From Plasmodiophora brassicae (lineage: Eukaryota > Endomyxa: Phytomyxea > Phytomyxea > Plasmodiophorida): 64,000 nucleotides of DNA. Shown here in pieces: positions 22,714 to 34,139 of the stretch (positions are counted from its first letter, which is position 1; each line of letters starts with the position of its first letter). The position numbers and the translations under genes are program-made. The stretch spans positions 1,736,001 to 1,800,000 of the forward strand of contig CP145410.1 in assembly GCA_036867785.1 (NCBI GenBank). The letters run 5' to 3'. The notes beneath the pieces are model-generated. The model had not been told where the DNA came from. It was given only the letters and a program-made list of their open reading frames with translations, and searched no databases.

Positions 22714-22943
22714 CGGTAAATACAGCGGCCAAGTGCATGCATTACTCGCTAGTCCAAGGGCAATTCCCAGCGTCGAATATCAGTCTTGTAGGATACCGTG
22801 CTTGTACGCGTCACCCATGGTATCGCAGGCACGATCGCAGCGCCACGCCCGTTCTAAAATCTTCTGCCAGTGGCAGATTCGCCCTAATGGGCACTGGGAT
22901 GTCGCGTGCCCCCGCCACTCGGCAACAGTGCCGTGCGCCCCTA

Positions 22944-25925
22944 ATGGCGATGTGGTGGATCCTTCTCGCCATTGGCGGGGCAGCCGGGTGCCCCCTGAGT
23001 AACTACGCGTGCTTGCGCACGGTCGCATACCTTCAATCGCCATCGGCGACCTGGCCGGTGCCGTCGAGCGCGACGTTCTACCTCGGGTCCAGGAAGTACA
23101 ATGTATCGCAGATGCAGACGATCATGCGATCGTCGGCTATAGGCGGCGACGAGTTGCAGGCGATGGCGCAGCAGGAGATTGCCGCGTTGATCAACGTGTA
23201 CAACGGGGCGCCCGCTACATCCGTCGGATCAACGGTCGCCAGTGCGGACTCGCTGATCGGGTCGCTCATCGTGCCACCACTTCCTGGATACAGTACGCTG
23301 TCTGGCGTCGCTGTTGAAAACGTCACTACCAGCCTGAACGCGTTCAACACCATGTCTTCCGCATGTACATTACCACCTACGCCGGCCCCTACTCCAGCAC
23401 CAACGCCCGCACCTACGCCGGCGCCTACACCAGCACCAACCCCAGCACCAACACCGGCGCCCACACCCGCACCAACTCCCGCCCCTACGCCACAGCCTAC
23501 TCCAGCCCCTACTCCGGCACCGACACCGGCGCCAACTCCAGCACCCACACCAGCACCAACTCCAGCACCGACACCAGCACCAACCCCAGCACCAACACCG
23601 GCGCCCACACCCGCACCAACTCCCGCCCCTACGCCAGCACCCACACCGGCACCAACTCCAGCACCCACTCCAGCACCGACACCGGCACCCACACCAGCAC
23701 CCACTCCAGCACCCACACCGGCACCAACACCAGCACCGACACCGGCACCCACACCGGAACCAACGCCAGCACCAACTCCAGCACCGACACCAGCACCTAC
23801 TCCAGCACCGACACCGGAACCCACGCCAGCACCGACACCAGCACCTACTCCAGCACCAACACCGGAACCCACACCAGCGCCGACTCCAGCACCAACTCCA
23901 GCACCGACACCGGCACCAACACCAGCACCGACACCGGCACCCACACCGGAACCAACGCCAGCACCAACTCCATCACCGACACCAGCACCTACTCCAGCAC
24001 CGACACCGGAACCCACGCCAGCGCCGACACCGGAACCCACACCAGCACCGACACCAGCACCCACACCAGCACCGACACCGGCACCAACGCCATCACCAAC
24101 TCCAGCACCGACACCGGCACCGACACCGGCGCCAACTCCAGCACCCACACCAGCACCAACTCCAGCACCGACACCAGCTCCAACCCCAGCACCAACACCG
24201 GCGCCCACACCCGCACCAACTCCCGCCCCTACGCCAGCACCCACACCAGCACCAACTCCAGCACCCACTCCAGCACCGACACCGGCACCCACACCAGCAC
24301 CCACTCCAGAACCAACTCCAGCACCCACACCGGTACCTACACCGGCACCCACACCAGAACCAACGCCGGCACCCACACCGGCACCCACACCAGCACCAAC
24401 GCCGGCACCCACACCGGAACCAACGCCAGCACCGACACCAGCACCTACTCCAGCACCGACACCGGAACCCACACCAGCACCGACACCAGCACCAACTCCG
24501 GCACCGACACCGGCACCAACGCCAGCACCAACTCCAGCACCGACACCGGCACCGACACCAGCACCAACCCCAGCACCAACTCCAGCACCGACACCGGCGC
24601 CAACTCCAGCGCCGACACCAGCACCAACCCCAGCACCGACGCCGGCACCAACTCCAGCACCGACACCGGCACCAACTCCAGCACCGACACCGGCACCAAC
24701 CCCAGCACCGACTCCAGCACCAACTCCAGCGCCGACACCGGAACCCACACCAGCACCGACACCAGCACCAACTCCGGCACCGACACCGGCACCAACGCCA
24801 GCACCAACCCCAGCACCGACACCGGCACCGACACCAGCACCGACCCCAGCACCAACACCAGCGCCAACTCCAGCACCCACACCGGCACCAACCCCAGCAC
24901 CGACACCGGCACCAACTCCAGCGCCGACACCGGAACTCACACCAGCACCGACTCCAGCACCGACACCGGCACCAACGCCAGCACCAACTCAAGCACCGAC
25001 ACCGGCACCGACACCAGCACCGACCCCAGCACCAACACCAGCGCCAACTCCAGCACCCACACCGGCACCAACCCCAGCACCGACACCGGCACCAACTCCA
25101 GCGCCGACACCGGAACTCACACCAGCACCGACTCCAGCACCGACACCGGCACCAACGCCAGCACCAACTCAAGCACCAACTCCAGCGCCAACACCGGAAC
25201 CCACACCAGCACCGACTCCAGCACCAGCACCGACACCAGAACCGACGCCTCCTCTGACCTCAACGGTAACGTCAACCGCACGAGCACCAACGTCGACGAC
25301 AATAACCCCGACACCAACGCCATCACCAACGCCTGCATCAACTCCCTCAACCGCTCCTGCTTCGACGATTGCATCTCCGTCCCCATTCACAGCGTCCACG
25401 TCGCCGAGGTCAACTTCACATCGAACGCCGACGACGACAAACAGGGTCGGATTCCTAACCGACCCCAACGGTAGCCGAACCACAGCCAGAGTGCACACTC
25501 TGCGACGAACGACGTCACGCTGGCTGCCGCCCACGCCAGCGGCAGCGCCTGTCCAGGCACCCACGCCCGTGTATGCACCGACACCCGCTCGCGCGCCAAC
25601 ACCAGCGCAGGCACCCACGCCCGCGCATGCACCGACACCCCCTCCAGCGCCAACACCAGCGCAGGCACCCACGCCCGCGCAAGCACCGACACCCGCTCCA
25701 GCGCCAACACCAGCGCAGGCACCCACGCCCGCGCAAGCACCGACACCTGCTCGAGCGCCAACACCAGCGCAGGCACCCACGCCCGTGCAGGCTCCCACGC
25801 CGCAGCGGGCACCTACACCCGCACCGACCGCCTCGGCACCAACGCCAACGTCGAGCTCCACGCCGCCATCGGCCTGGACAGCGATCCTGCTCGGCACCGC
25901 CGTTCCCATCATGTTCTTCCTATAA
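22944..25925 (+). CDS. Large PT-repeat (mucin-like) surface protein, probably membrane- or GPI-anchored
   Basis: The ATG at 22944 gives a signal peptide ([15 protein letters not shown]) and the same globular domain as the upstream paralogue ([48 protein letters not shown]). From about 23362 to 25255 comes an almost uninterrupted array of PTPA units with occasional PTPE, PTPS and PTPQ. A Ser/Thr-rich stretch follows, then a second array of APTPAQ and APTPAR units, and a hydrophobic C-terminus ([18 protein letters not shown]). The tail is uncharged at its end, as in GPI signals. Such arrays are usually heavily O-glycosylated rods that lift a head domain from the cell. The protein is about 990 residues from this start. 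OFD1 begins only about 70 bases downstream. Confidence 0.8.
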   Translation: MAMWWILLAIGGAAGCPLSNYACLRTVAYLQSPSATWPVPSSATFYLGSRKYNVSQMQTIMRSSAIGGDELQAMAQQEIAALINVYNGAPATSVGSTVASADSLIGSLIVPPLPGYSTLSGVAVENVTTSLNAFNTMSSACTLPPTPAPTPAPTPAPTPAPTPAPTPAPTPAPTPAPTPAPTPQPTPAPTPAPTPAPTPAPTPAPTPAPTPAPTPAPTPAPTPAPTPAPTPAPTPAPTPAPTPAPTPAPTPAPTPAPTPAPTPAPTPAPTPEPTPAPTPAPTPAPTPAPTPEPTPAPTPAPTPAPTPEPTPAPTPAPTPAPTPAPTPAPTPAPTPEPTPAPTPSPTPAPTPAPTPEPTPAPTPEPTPAPTPAPTPAPTPAPTPSPTPAPTPAPTPAPTPAPTPAPTPAPTPAPTPAPTPAPTPAPTPAPTPAPTPAPTPAPTPAPTPAPTPAPTPEPTPAPTPVPTPAPTPEPTPAPTPAPTPAPTPAPTPEPTPAPTPAPTPAPTPEPTPAPTPAPTPAPTPAPTPAPTPAPTPAPTPAPTPAPTPAPTPAPTPAPTPAPTPAPTPAPTPAPTPAPTPAPTPAPTPAPTPAPTPAPTPEPTPAPTPAPTPAPTPAPTPAPTPAPTPAPTPAPTPAPTPAPTPAPTPAPTPAPTPAPTPAPTPELTPAPTPAPTPAPTPAPTQAPTPAPTPAPTPAPTPAPTPAPTPAPTPAPTPAPTPAPTPELTPAPTPAPTPAPTPAPTQAPTPAPTPEPTPAPTPAPAPTPEPTPPLTSTVTSTARAPTSTTITPTPTPSPTPASTPSTAPASTIASPSPFTASTSPRSTSHRTPTTTNRVGFLTDPNGSRTTARVHTLRRTTSRWLPPTPAAAPVQAPTPVYAPTPARAPTPAQAPTPAHAPTPPPAPTPAQAPTPAQAPTPAPAPTPAQAPTPAQAPTPARAPTPAQAPTPVQAPTPQRAPTPAPTASAPTPTSSSTPPSAWTAILLGTAVPIMFFL
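23362..25255. repeat. 12-bp coding tandem array (PTPA) with higher-order repeats
   Basis: Basic unit: ccnacnccngcn. Larger duplications overlie it. About 180 bases ending near 24997 recur exactly 180 bases later, and the stretch around 23581-23640 recurs exactly 600 bases later at 24181-24240. Unequal crossover or slippage is the simple explanation. The repeat keeps other frames open as well (for example GVGAGVGA on the minus strand), which are not genes. Confidence 0.9.
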
Positions 25926-25993
25926 AGACAACGTTACGGGGTGGTCCACACAGCGGGTTGCACCGGGTGCCGGCGGGGGGCGCGTTGCGATCG

Positions 25994-28900
25994 ATGACGA
26001 CGGACGCGGGTCTGTCCGTTCGGGACCTTCGCGACGGCCTGCAGCGGCGCCTGGAGCGATCCGGCCTGCTGGACCGATTACGGGCACAGCTGCGGGCGCA
26101 CCTGGTCGCCGAGATCCGCACCGCGTGTGCCGGCGCGGCGCCACGCACCTGCGCCGCACCGTCCGGAACGGCGCGCGCCCTGAACGTCGTCGTCGCCGAG
26201 TTCCTGGCCCGCCACGAACACGACTACGCCCGGTCCGTCTTCCTGTCGGAATCCGGCACCGACCCGGACGCGTTCGCCGCCGACGAGCTCGAGCGCCTGC
26301 TGTCGCTGCCGCCGAAGACGATCGTCGACACCGACGACCACTCCATCCTGGAGCACATCGTCCAGCGTATCGTCCTGTACGACGATGCCAATCAGCGATG
26401 CTCTGCGATCCGCGCGCGTAACAATGACGAACAGGAAATCCGACCTGAGGACGTGCTCGGTGCAGACGGAAGGGCGCGGCGACGACACGATCGAGCAGCG
26501 CCTGCGCGAGCTGAACGACAAGTCAGCGATCGGAACGCGTCCAGACGAGCGTCGCGCTAACGGGACGGTATCGGGATAGGTTCGCACAGGCGCGGGACGG
26601 CCACGACGACAGGACGTTCGACGAGCGGCTGTGGGCCCGCATCCGCGAGGTCGAATCAGCCGCCGACCAACGCATCAAACAGGTCGACAACGGGCCGGGA
26701 CACCGGCGACACCACCCGGCCTGACCTGTTCGACAGGAGGTGGAGCGGATTCGTGCCACAGAACTAGCGGCGGTGCGCCTGGCGGAAAGCGAGCGGTACC
26801 GCGATGAGCTGAACAGCGCCCGCGATGGGTTCGAACGCAGGTACCAAGGTGGGGCAGGGTCCGACGTGAGGGAAGGTGTGTGCGCTGACCGCGGGCAGAA
26901 CGCCTGGCGAGTCTGCGCGCCCGGGAGCAGGAGCAGGAGCAGAAACTCAGGGAGCGACAGCAGATCATGGAGGCGCAGGAGTACCAGCGACGACAGCAGC
27001 TCCTCGCCGAGATCGAGGCCGTCCGCCTACGGTTAACGGCGTATCATCCGTCGGACGACGACAACAGCAACTCACCGACGATGACAGGGAAGTGGATCTG
27101 CAGCGGTCGATCGAACTGGATCGTCGCGCGTTGCAGATCGAGCGGGAGCGTCTGACGGATCAGCTGAAGGACGCCGAGCGGCGCGCCGACCTGATGGAGC
27201 GCGAGTTCAAGCAGCGCGACCACCAGCTGGAGACACGTGCCGCTGAGGTCCGGGGGCGTTCTGGTCCGTTTCGGGGGGCAGTGACGATGACAGAAGCGCG
27301 CCTAGTACGGGAGAAGTTTCGAAGCGATGCACGCGGATGATCGGACGCGCCTCGAAACGGCTCTGATGCAATGCGCTGAACAGAGGCGCATTGCTGATGC
27401 ACAGGTCGACGCGTTCCAGGAATGCCGAGAGAAACTCGCCCAAGCAGAGGCGGCCCTTCGGCAAGTCGACGCCGACCGTGTCGCGTTTGCCGACACGAAG
27501 GGTAGTACCGCTGACAGCCCAGAGTCGCTCCTGTGTCGATCTAACGGCCACGTCAGAGAACATGTCGCAGTTGAAGGACAGGATTGGTCACCTCGAGGGA
27601 GAAGTCAGGACACGCGATGAGCAGATCCTGGTAAAGGGGCCCATGCAACAGGTTAACTTGGCGTTCTGACCGGTCGGATTAGGCGTTGAAACGGGAGATC
27701 GGGGAGCGCGACGGGAGGATTACAGCGCTAGACGAAGAGCGGCGCACGTTGGCGTCGAAAGTGGCGTTGGCTGGGAAGGAGCGCGCTGCAATCGAGGCGC
27801 GTTCTGCGTCAGTTGAGACGGGCTGGAGACATCGTTACGAGGAATTGCAGGCGCAAGTGAGGAGCCTGGCGGAAGAGCTGGAATGGAGGATCGAGGACGG
27901 GGAGCAGGCGCGGCGTGACCTGGAGGAGGAACAGCTGCGTTGCAAGGCGCTGGAACGGGACGTTGATGAGCTGACGGCCGACCTGCAACGTACTCGGGTA
28001 CAAACGGTGCGCCAGGTGCCAGTCCCGAAGATTACGCCGCTTAGTTGTTCAACGCGCCTGGAATTGGCACGTGAACGCCTGGAACACACTCTGTTCGAAG
28101 GCCGGCAGTATCGACCGGCACCCGTCGAATTGGGATCAGGCGGTGAGGAGTCACACCCGGAACTAATGCACACGCGCGCACCGGTACCGACTACCCCAGC
28201 TATTGATTCGGTCGTCAATCGCCTTCCCAGCGCAGCAACGCCAAGGCGTGACAACAAGGCGGAGACTCAGGCGACGACGCCGACGGTGATACCGGCTGCC
28301 GCATCCCCAGCGATTGTCGCACAAGCACGAGAAACAGTACCTGAAGAATCCCGTCAGACAACCACGACGCGAAACGAGCCTGCAATGGCGTCTTCATCGA
28401 TGCCAGAGGAGACACAGCCCGCAGAACGTGTCGACGACAAGGCTGTTGACGATGTGGAGAAAGTGCCTGTCAAACCGGAGCTCAAATCGGCAGCGAACGA
28501 TGCAGATGACGAACCCGTCACAAAGGAAGGCACAACAGACCTAGAAGTGCTAGCTGCGATGACGGGTGTCGTCGAACAGGCGTCGGCACCTGCACGTTGG
28601 CCGGACATGACTAACGACGTCGATATCGCGATCCAGCAACAGCAGGAAGAGGTCGTTGACGAGCAGAAGCGGGAAGCGGAACGGCGTCGACAGGAGATGA
28701 TCGAGAAGCAACGGGAGGAGAGGGTGCTTCGAGCGGCACAGCAGCGGCGCGAGCGCGACGAACGCGATCGTCAGATGCGGGCGGCGTCGGCGCCGGCTCG
28801 ACGACAGCAACCACAACGACAGCAACCACAACGACCGTCAGCGTCAGCATCTGTAAACCTGGCGCCGCCAGAGAGACGGAAGCTGGCGGTTGCAGAGCAG

Positions 28901-29092
28901 GATGCCGCTGGCACTGAGCAGAAGATCGACACGGAACCGGACGACCCACTCGAAGAGTACAAGAGGCGCGTCATGGAACGGATGCGACAGCAGCAGGGTG
29001 CCGATCAGCACCAATCGCAGACGCTTCCACTGCCGCCTGAATCTGACGATGAGCTCGCCTTCTCCGGTCCAGACGAACACGACGAACCTTAG
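25994..29092 (+). CDS. OFD1: OFD1-like centriole/basal-body protein (LisH plus long coiled coil)
   Basis: The ATG at 25994 opens MTTDAGLSVRDLRDGLQRRL. The N-terminal pattern LLDRLRAQLRAHLVAEI, then ALNVVVAEFLARHEHDYARS and VFLSESG, is that of the OFD1/FOP LisH region (short N-terminal helix, LisH, then xVFxxESG). Several short introns between 26400 and 27680 separate coiled-coil exons (SVQTEGRGDDTIEQRL, RYRDELNSARDGFERRYQ, KLRERQQIMEAQEYQRRQ). The long last exon (27686-29092) is coiled coil at first, then acidic and glutamine-rich, with a predicted helix QQQEEVVDEQKREAERRRQ. The length (about 900 residues if spliced) suits OFD1 (about 1000) rather than FOP (about 400). OFD1 caps distal centrioles and is needed to build cilia. 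It is the first of four ciliary genes in the block. Confidence 0.8.
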
Positions 29093-29409
29093 CGTACGCG
29101 ATACGTCCAGCACGACGTCGTTGGCTTCGTCTAAAACGTCGAACCGACAGTGGAGCTTGTTCGGTATATTGAATAGGGTCGTAACAAAGGATGCAATTAT
29201 TATGTATCGACGGAGCTGTCAGCGAACGACTGCTTATCATCTGTCAACCGGGACGTCAGTACCACACAACGAAAATGTCGATAAGGTGGCAGCGGGCGTA
29301 CCCTTCTTTTGTATGGAGCGGTTCAGTCTGACGAGTGCGCTCTCAACTTGGCGTTTCTGCTTGATAATCAATTTTCTCTGCGGCGACGTCAGGGGCGCAG
29401 ATTTGACAA
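29093..29409. other. Convergent intergenic region, OFD1 / TAF8
   Basis: OFD1 ends at 29092 and TAF8 (minus strand) ends at 29410, so this spacer holds the 3' ends of both mRNAs. It is AT-richer (ggatgcaattattatgtatc around 29190, gataatcaattttc around 29365). No gene is seen. Confidence 0.5.
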
Positions 29410-30145
29410 TCAATCCCTCTCATGCGAAACCCAGACCCTGGTTTTCGAGTCGACAGACATGTTCGGATAGACAGGCGTGTACGCGAACGTGTGCACAGGC
29501 GGAAGATCAGGCAGGCAGGGCGGTATATTCGGCAATGCAATATCATGAGGCAATTCCTCACGTTCCTCGATGCCGACCCGGTTGCACAGGATAACATCTC
29601 GGGGCTGGGGCGTCGGCAACATATCTAATCGGGCGATGAGACACGATGGCGCACAAGAAGCGGTGAAACGCGATACCGTAAACAAACGGGACATCGTGCG
29701 ACGACTTCTTGTACTCCAGCAGTCGCTCGGGCGGCATGCCAAGATCGCTGACCGCGTTCACGATATCCCAGGCATTCGTGTGCGTTCTCCTCGCCAGACT
29801 GGACAAATGGGCGGCGTCATGCGAACGAGACACAACGGGGAGGTGGCTCCGGGCCGGTCGGCCTACTGTGCATTGGATCGGGCGTTGACCGCGATCTCGG
29901 CGATGTACCGGGCGGCGATCTCGCTCAGCGTGTCCAGCGACGACTGGTGCGTCCGCATGTACCCGACGTCGATGGCCAGCTCGGCGCACGCCACGCGCAG
30001 CGCCGCCAGCATCACCTGCGACACCGACGCCGCCGACTCCGACGGCATTGCGCCCGGCTGCCCCAATTGCCCAAATGGGGCGCAGTGGACAGCTGCGCCG
30101 GCAGTCCCCACAGGCCACACTAGCCTCATCGTAATTGCCAGACAT
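29410..30145 (-). CDS. TAF8: TAF8-like subunit of TFIID
   Basis: The histone-fold (bromo-TP) region is ASVSQVMLAALRVACAELAI, then SSLDTLSEIAARYIAEI. A first intron (about 29805-29875) joins SNAQ to SLARRTHTNAWDIVNAVSD, followed by LGMPPERLLEYKKSS and DVPF. After a second intron (about 29620-29680) comes the TAF8 C-terminal signature LPNIPPCLPDLPPVHTFAY, then TPVY, and the stop at 29410. That order of a histone fold with N-W/F-D in helix 3 followed by PPxLPxLPxxHT is specific to TAF8, which pairs with TAF10 in TFIID. The start is uncertain: MPSESAAS at about 30048, or MSGNYDEA at 30145 with a small intron. The protein is short (about 170 residues), with little beyond the two core domains. Confidence 0.85.
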
Positions 30146-30157
30146 GGTGGTTCATTG

Positions 30158-30857
30158 CTACAGGTGCAACGTCGAGCGTCGCGGTCTGACGATAGGGATC
30201 GCGGGCTGATAGTCGAGGCGGAACCTGGTGGTTTGGATGCCGATGACGCGCCGGACGGTGAAGTACCCGACGACGAGCTCGAAGAGGAGGAACGCGAGCT
30301 GGATCCCGCCTGCGATCGAGTCGAGTGGCCAGCGCGGCGTCTGGAGGACGCAGGATGCGGCGACCAGGAACAGTTGCGGGAATATGGTCAGGAAGAAGAA
30401 CGCGGCAAGGTGCTGGACGCGTTCCCTGAGGTTCCCGGCGTAACCTAGAAGCAGGCGGCCGATCTCGACTACCGCCCAGACGGAGAACAGAAGCGGCATC
30501 AAGTAATACCCGAGGGCACCAGGCCCGATCGCCATCATCTGAAATGGTCAGTCACCTGCGGGACGCGACACGTCTACCAGCAGGACCCACCTTATACCGA
30601 ATGCCCAAGATGGCGATGAAGGCGTGTAACGCCGAGTAGAAGGCGTTGTAGTACAGAGCCATTTGCAAGGCCAGAGACGACGCCACCTGTCGCTCCCGGA
30701 CGAGCTGTTTCGGGACATGACGGGACGGGACCGCATACCCTGGGAACGCACCGCCAGGTGACACGAGCTCTTCAGGTCTGGTTATCGCCATCTCCAACAC
30801 GTACTGACAACCGGTCACTGCTCCGGGGGTCGCGCGTTCCAATCGGGGCCTGGACAT
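30158..30857 (-). CDS. TMEM17: TMEM17-like ciliary transition-zone membrane protein
   Basis: The ATG is at 30857 or, in the same frame, at 30791 (MAITRPEELV). Exon 1 ends VASSLALQMALYYNAFYSAL, then FIAILGIRYK. An intron of about 50 nt (30541-30593) leads to exon 2. Four membrane spans are visible. The second and third frame the family signature VVEIGRLLLGYAGNLRERV, then LAAFFFLTIFPQLFLV; the last gives LLFELVVGYFTVRRV. SSLALQMxLYxNxxY and R.x.LGYxGNLxExVxxLAxF are hallmarks of TMEM17 in the MKS/B9 complex, which gates the ciliary membrane. The gene ends 13 bases from the upstream end of TAF8, on the same strand. Confidence 0.9.
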
Positions 30858-30935
30858 GTTTCATACCTGGCATGGGGTTCCGATGGCTTCGCTCTGGCAA
30901 CCAGAAGCGCGTGAATCGGCCGAGGACTGGAACGT

Positions 30936-31337
30936 ATGCCGCTGAACGAGACGCGAACGTCGCCGGCTTCATCAGCGGCGCTATTCGCCACTGTATGGAA
31001 GCGCCCTAAACATGTGCGGGCACCAGCTGCTGGTGTTTCTACCTCGACACGGCCATCAAAGACGCAGAACAGGAAACGTGTCACCGTGGGTATCAGTGGC
31101 CCCATCTTGCCCAATAACATCAGGCGTATCGTCGGGGAGCTCCTGTCTGCCCACAGTATCGGCCTTCATTGCACCAAGGTGGTAAGCACGACCGTCGGAC
31201 GCGAGTACTTCGTGGCCCAGGTGGAGCTCTCCGTCCCGCCATCGATTTCCAGCGCCGATCTGGCAAAGATCATGACCGCGGTCCAGGACAAGTTTGGCTT
31301 CTGTGCCGGCAACATCTGCTCAGCCAATGGGCAATAA
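30936..31337 (+). CDS. Small protein with an ACT-like fold, function unknown
   Basis: The ATG at 30936 gives 133 residues. The first 45 or so are basic and Ser/Pro-rich. The rest (RVTVGISGPILPNNIRRIVG, then ELLSAHSIGLHCTKVV, EYFVAQVELSVP, ADLAKIMTAVQDKFGF) suggests a beta-alpha-beta-beta-alpha-beta ACT fold. ACT domains bind amino acids in metabolic regulators, but no enzyme domain is attached, so the role is open. The start lies 78 bases from that of TMEM17 on the other strand, so the two may share a promoter. Medium-low confidence for the fold, higher for its being a real gene. Confidence 0.45.
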   Translation: MPLNETRTSPASSAALFATVWKRPKHVRAPAAGVSTSTRPSKTQNRKRVTVGISGPILPNNIRRIVGELLSAHSIGLHCTKVVSTTVGREYFVAQVELSVPPSISSADLAKIMTAVQDKFGFCAGNICSANGQ

Positions 31338-31594
31338 ACCGGCCGCAATTGATAGTGCCAATATCGTTGTTGTCTGAAAGAGGAAACGGTCGCGTATCTA
31401 AGACTAGCGGATCGATGGCCTATTTCATAGAGGACGATACTCGGATTGCCCTTAATGCTTCTTGATCTATGGATCAGCGCTGATCTAGGTGTTAGTGCCG
31501 GTTTTAAACCTGCCATCAGGGGAGGTGCTGACTGCGACAGCTGCGCTGCAGAGCAGCAGGTGGTACAGTGCAGACAGAAGACCAGTGGAGCGCG

Positions 31595-32941
31595 ATGGAA
31601 ACTTCCGCGCGTTCGCCATTCCACGGAGTTGCAGCTGGCTGGCTGCTGCCGATGGGATCCCGGGCGCTCGCCGAACGCATCGCCCGCACCGTCGTCCGCG
31701 CCTTCTACGACGATGTAGGGCGCGCACGCGCTAAAGCGTCGACCTTTATCACGTGCTGACTCCGGTTGACTTCCAGGTCCACGTCGTTGTTTTCGATGCG
31801 TTACTCGTCGAGAAAGAGCAGCCGTGCGTACGCCCGCCTCGGCGCATCAGCGTCTTCGTGTATCCTTATTCTGTACTGCAGCGCGAAGGACACTGACATT
31901 GCCGAGCATATCCGTTTACCGCCGAAACTGGTGCGTACGACTTTGCAGAAGCTGAAACGGGACGGGCTCGTGTTCGAGCGATCGCAGAAGCAGGCGGCCG
32001 GCGCCAAGAAATCGTCCGTATTCCTATGGGGGTTCGATCACGACAAGTTCCCTCGCGTGTTTCGGTATCGAATGTGTACGAATTCCCGTACTTGACATTC
32101 TGGGTCGATATGCTCATACCAAGCCTCAGTGATGATGCGACGAGCAGCGACTGAGAAGTTGCGATCGGCGATCGAGGAAGAGCGTTTCACGTGCCCAAAC
32201 GAATCGTGTTACATGCATGAGCGTGGGCTGACGACGATGGAGGCCATGCAGGTGCGAAAGCAGATCGGAGCGACCGAGTTCGCCTGCGAGATCTGCTCGG
32301 CGCCGTTGGTGAAGATGCGGTCCCCGGCGGCGTCGTCTGATATCGGCACCACCGCCGAGGATATCAAGGCGCGCCTGAATCGGCAGATGATGCAGCTGGA
32401 GGCGATGGTCACGAACCTTCTGCAGGTCATGTATCAGGAGAAGCAGGATGCGGCGGCCGCCAGGCCTGATGCGAAGGAACCTGTGCGCCCTGGGACATCT
32501 GCGCTGGCCGGAACCGAGACGATCAGCGTCAAGCTGGAGGAGTCGGGCGCACCCGGTTTACTACCGACTCCAGTGGCGTCACGAGCGGCAAGCGTGGCCC
32601 TACCTTGGGAGGCCTCAGCGTCGTCAGCCGTTGCGGACGGAGACGATGCTGTTGAACCGCCAACGTCAGGGCTGGCGCCTGCTCGGTACGAAGAAATCCT
32701 GCGTCAGCAGGAAGCGGATCTGGAGGAGGAGAAGAGGCAGCTGCAGCAGCAACAGGCGAGTGTGCCACCCGAGGAGCGTGATGAAGCGTTGTCATCGGTG
32801 GTCACAGTCACTGTCCAAGGCGTCGTCATGCCGCTGGACACGATCACGGAAGAGCATTTCGCGGCGATGACCGATGACGAGTACAGGCGGTACGAGGAGA
32901 TCGTCCAGAAGGAGGGCGACTACCACGACGAGTTCGGCTGA
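31595..32941 (+). CDS. GTF2E1: TFIIE alpha subunit
   Basis: The ATG at 31595 is followed by ALAERIARTVVRAFYDD. An intron (about 31712-31777) leads to VHVVVFDALLVEKEQP, and after a second intron the winged helix continues as TDIAEHIRLPPKLVRTTLQK. The zinc-ribbon region follows: FTCPNESCYMHERGLTTMEA, then EFACEICSAPLV. Next comes a helical, acidic C-terminal half ending ITEEHFAAMTDDEYRRYEEI, which matches the conserved TFIIE-alpha tail. The first zinc knuckle is written C-x4-C (CPNESC) rather than C-x2-C. TFIIE-alpha recruits TFIIH to the pre-initiation complex. With TAF8 nearby, two general transcription factor genes sit inside the ciliary block. Confidence 0.9.
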
Positions 32942-32965
32942 CTACACTGTATGTTGCTGCAGATC

Positions 32966-34054
32966 TTAGGCTGTAATCTCAATGTCGTCGTCGTTGTCTT
33001 CGCCTTTGCCGGAGGCGGACGCCGCGTGGCGACCTTTGCTCTTGGCGTCGAAGTACGCCACCGTCTCCAGGACGTCGTCCATGAAATCGCCCGACGGTAG
33101 CGACTTGAACTCCATCGCCGCTTTGATCGCCTCCTTGAACACCTGGGCACGTGGTTCAACTGCTGGCGGTGCGTCTGTTACAGAACTGGGCTTACGGTGA
33201 CCACGTTCGTGCCATCGGACGCTGAACAGAAGAAGAACGGCAACTGCAGTGCTACGTGAGCCAGACGAGTGTGAACGCGCTGACGTGGACGAACCTTTCG
33301 TTTCGTTGCGAACGCGAACGTTTTCTCTGTCACCTTGTAGTCCGCTGGTGAAGAACGGTTCATAATCTGGAGTCCATGCGTCCTGTTGACATGGTCCTAC
33401 AGTCTATCTTGTTGGCGACGACGATGACAGGGATCTTCGGACGGTACTGCCGCAGCTCCTTGTACCAGGCGTTCATGTTCTGGTACGTTACCTTACGCGT
33501 GACGTCGAACGCCTGAAACGCATATCGGTAAGGCCAGGCCAAGGTAATGACGGTGATGACGTACAAGAATGCAGGCATGCGCTCGATAATAATACGACGG
33601 GTGCATCGAGGTGAACCTCTCCTGTCCGGCAGTGTCCCAGAAATCTGAGGGGCATAGTCAGATATTGGATTAAGGCGCAACCGACGGCTGTCTACCTATA
33701 GAGACGGGTTTGCCATCGATCTCTGTGTTGTGCCGGAACACTGTCAGCGCATACGTTGACAGCTGTTGAGGTTCGCTGTACCGTCATCGAGGTCAGTGTT
33801 AAGTGGTAAACCCGGGCAACAGGCCTTACTAGTTATCCATCAGGTAACGCTCTACAAGTCTGCCGACGGGAGTCAGTGCGACGATGACGATGGGACGGAA
33901 CTGCCCTACTTTGTCTTGCCAACAGCCGAGTCGCCCAGGAGGATGATCTTCAGTTCTGCGACGAACCGTCAGCATCTGGGTAACCGGATAAAGGCCCTGT
34001 CTGGGTCGAACCAGCTTCCATCGTCGTGTCTGCCGTCGCCTTCTCGGCCGACAT
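32966..34054 (-). CDS. RABL2: RABL2-like ciliary small GTPase
   Basis: The ATG at 34054 is followed by a Thr/Ser-rich N-terminus. A 29-nt intron (33956-33984) joins PLS to ELKIILLGDSAVGKTK (P-loop). Further exons give FDVTRKVTYQNMNAWYKELR, VIVVANKID (the NKxD motif) and, next exon, LPFFFCSASDGTNVV. The C-terminus reads FKEAIKAAMEFKSLPSGDFM, then DDVLETVAYFD. The FDVxRKVTYxNxxxWYxEL and SAxDGTNVV pairs and the DFMxxVLE tail, with no C-terminal prenylation cysteine, are diagnostic of RABL2. In other ciliates RABL2 is recruited to the basal body and triggers entry of IFT-B trains and BBSome export. The short acidic tail ends DDDIEIT. Confidence 0.9.
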
Positions 34055-34139
34055 CGTCACCGGCGTTCACCTCTGCTGTCGACTATGCAAGCAGTCAGTC
34101 AGTCAGCCAGCCATAGCACAGAGGTCGACAAACGACAGT

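Noticed and set aside
23078-24940. Minus-strand 620-residue open frame of GVGAG repeats
   Set aside because: It is the antisense of the PTPA repeat array; the 12-bp unit keeps several frames open. There is no start context or signal peptide.
23363-25474. Plus-strand frame of [14 protein letters not shown] repeats, 703 residues
   Set aside because: It is the second frame of the same repeat array and ends where the array ends.
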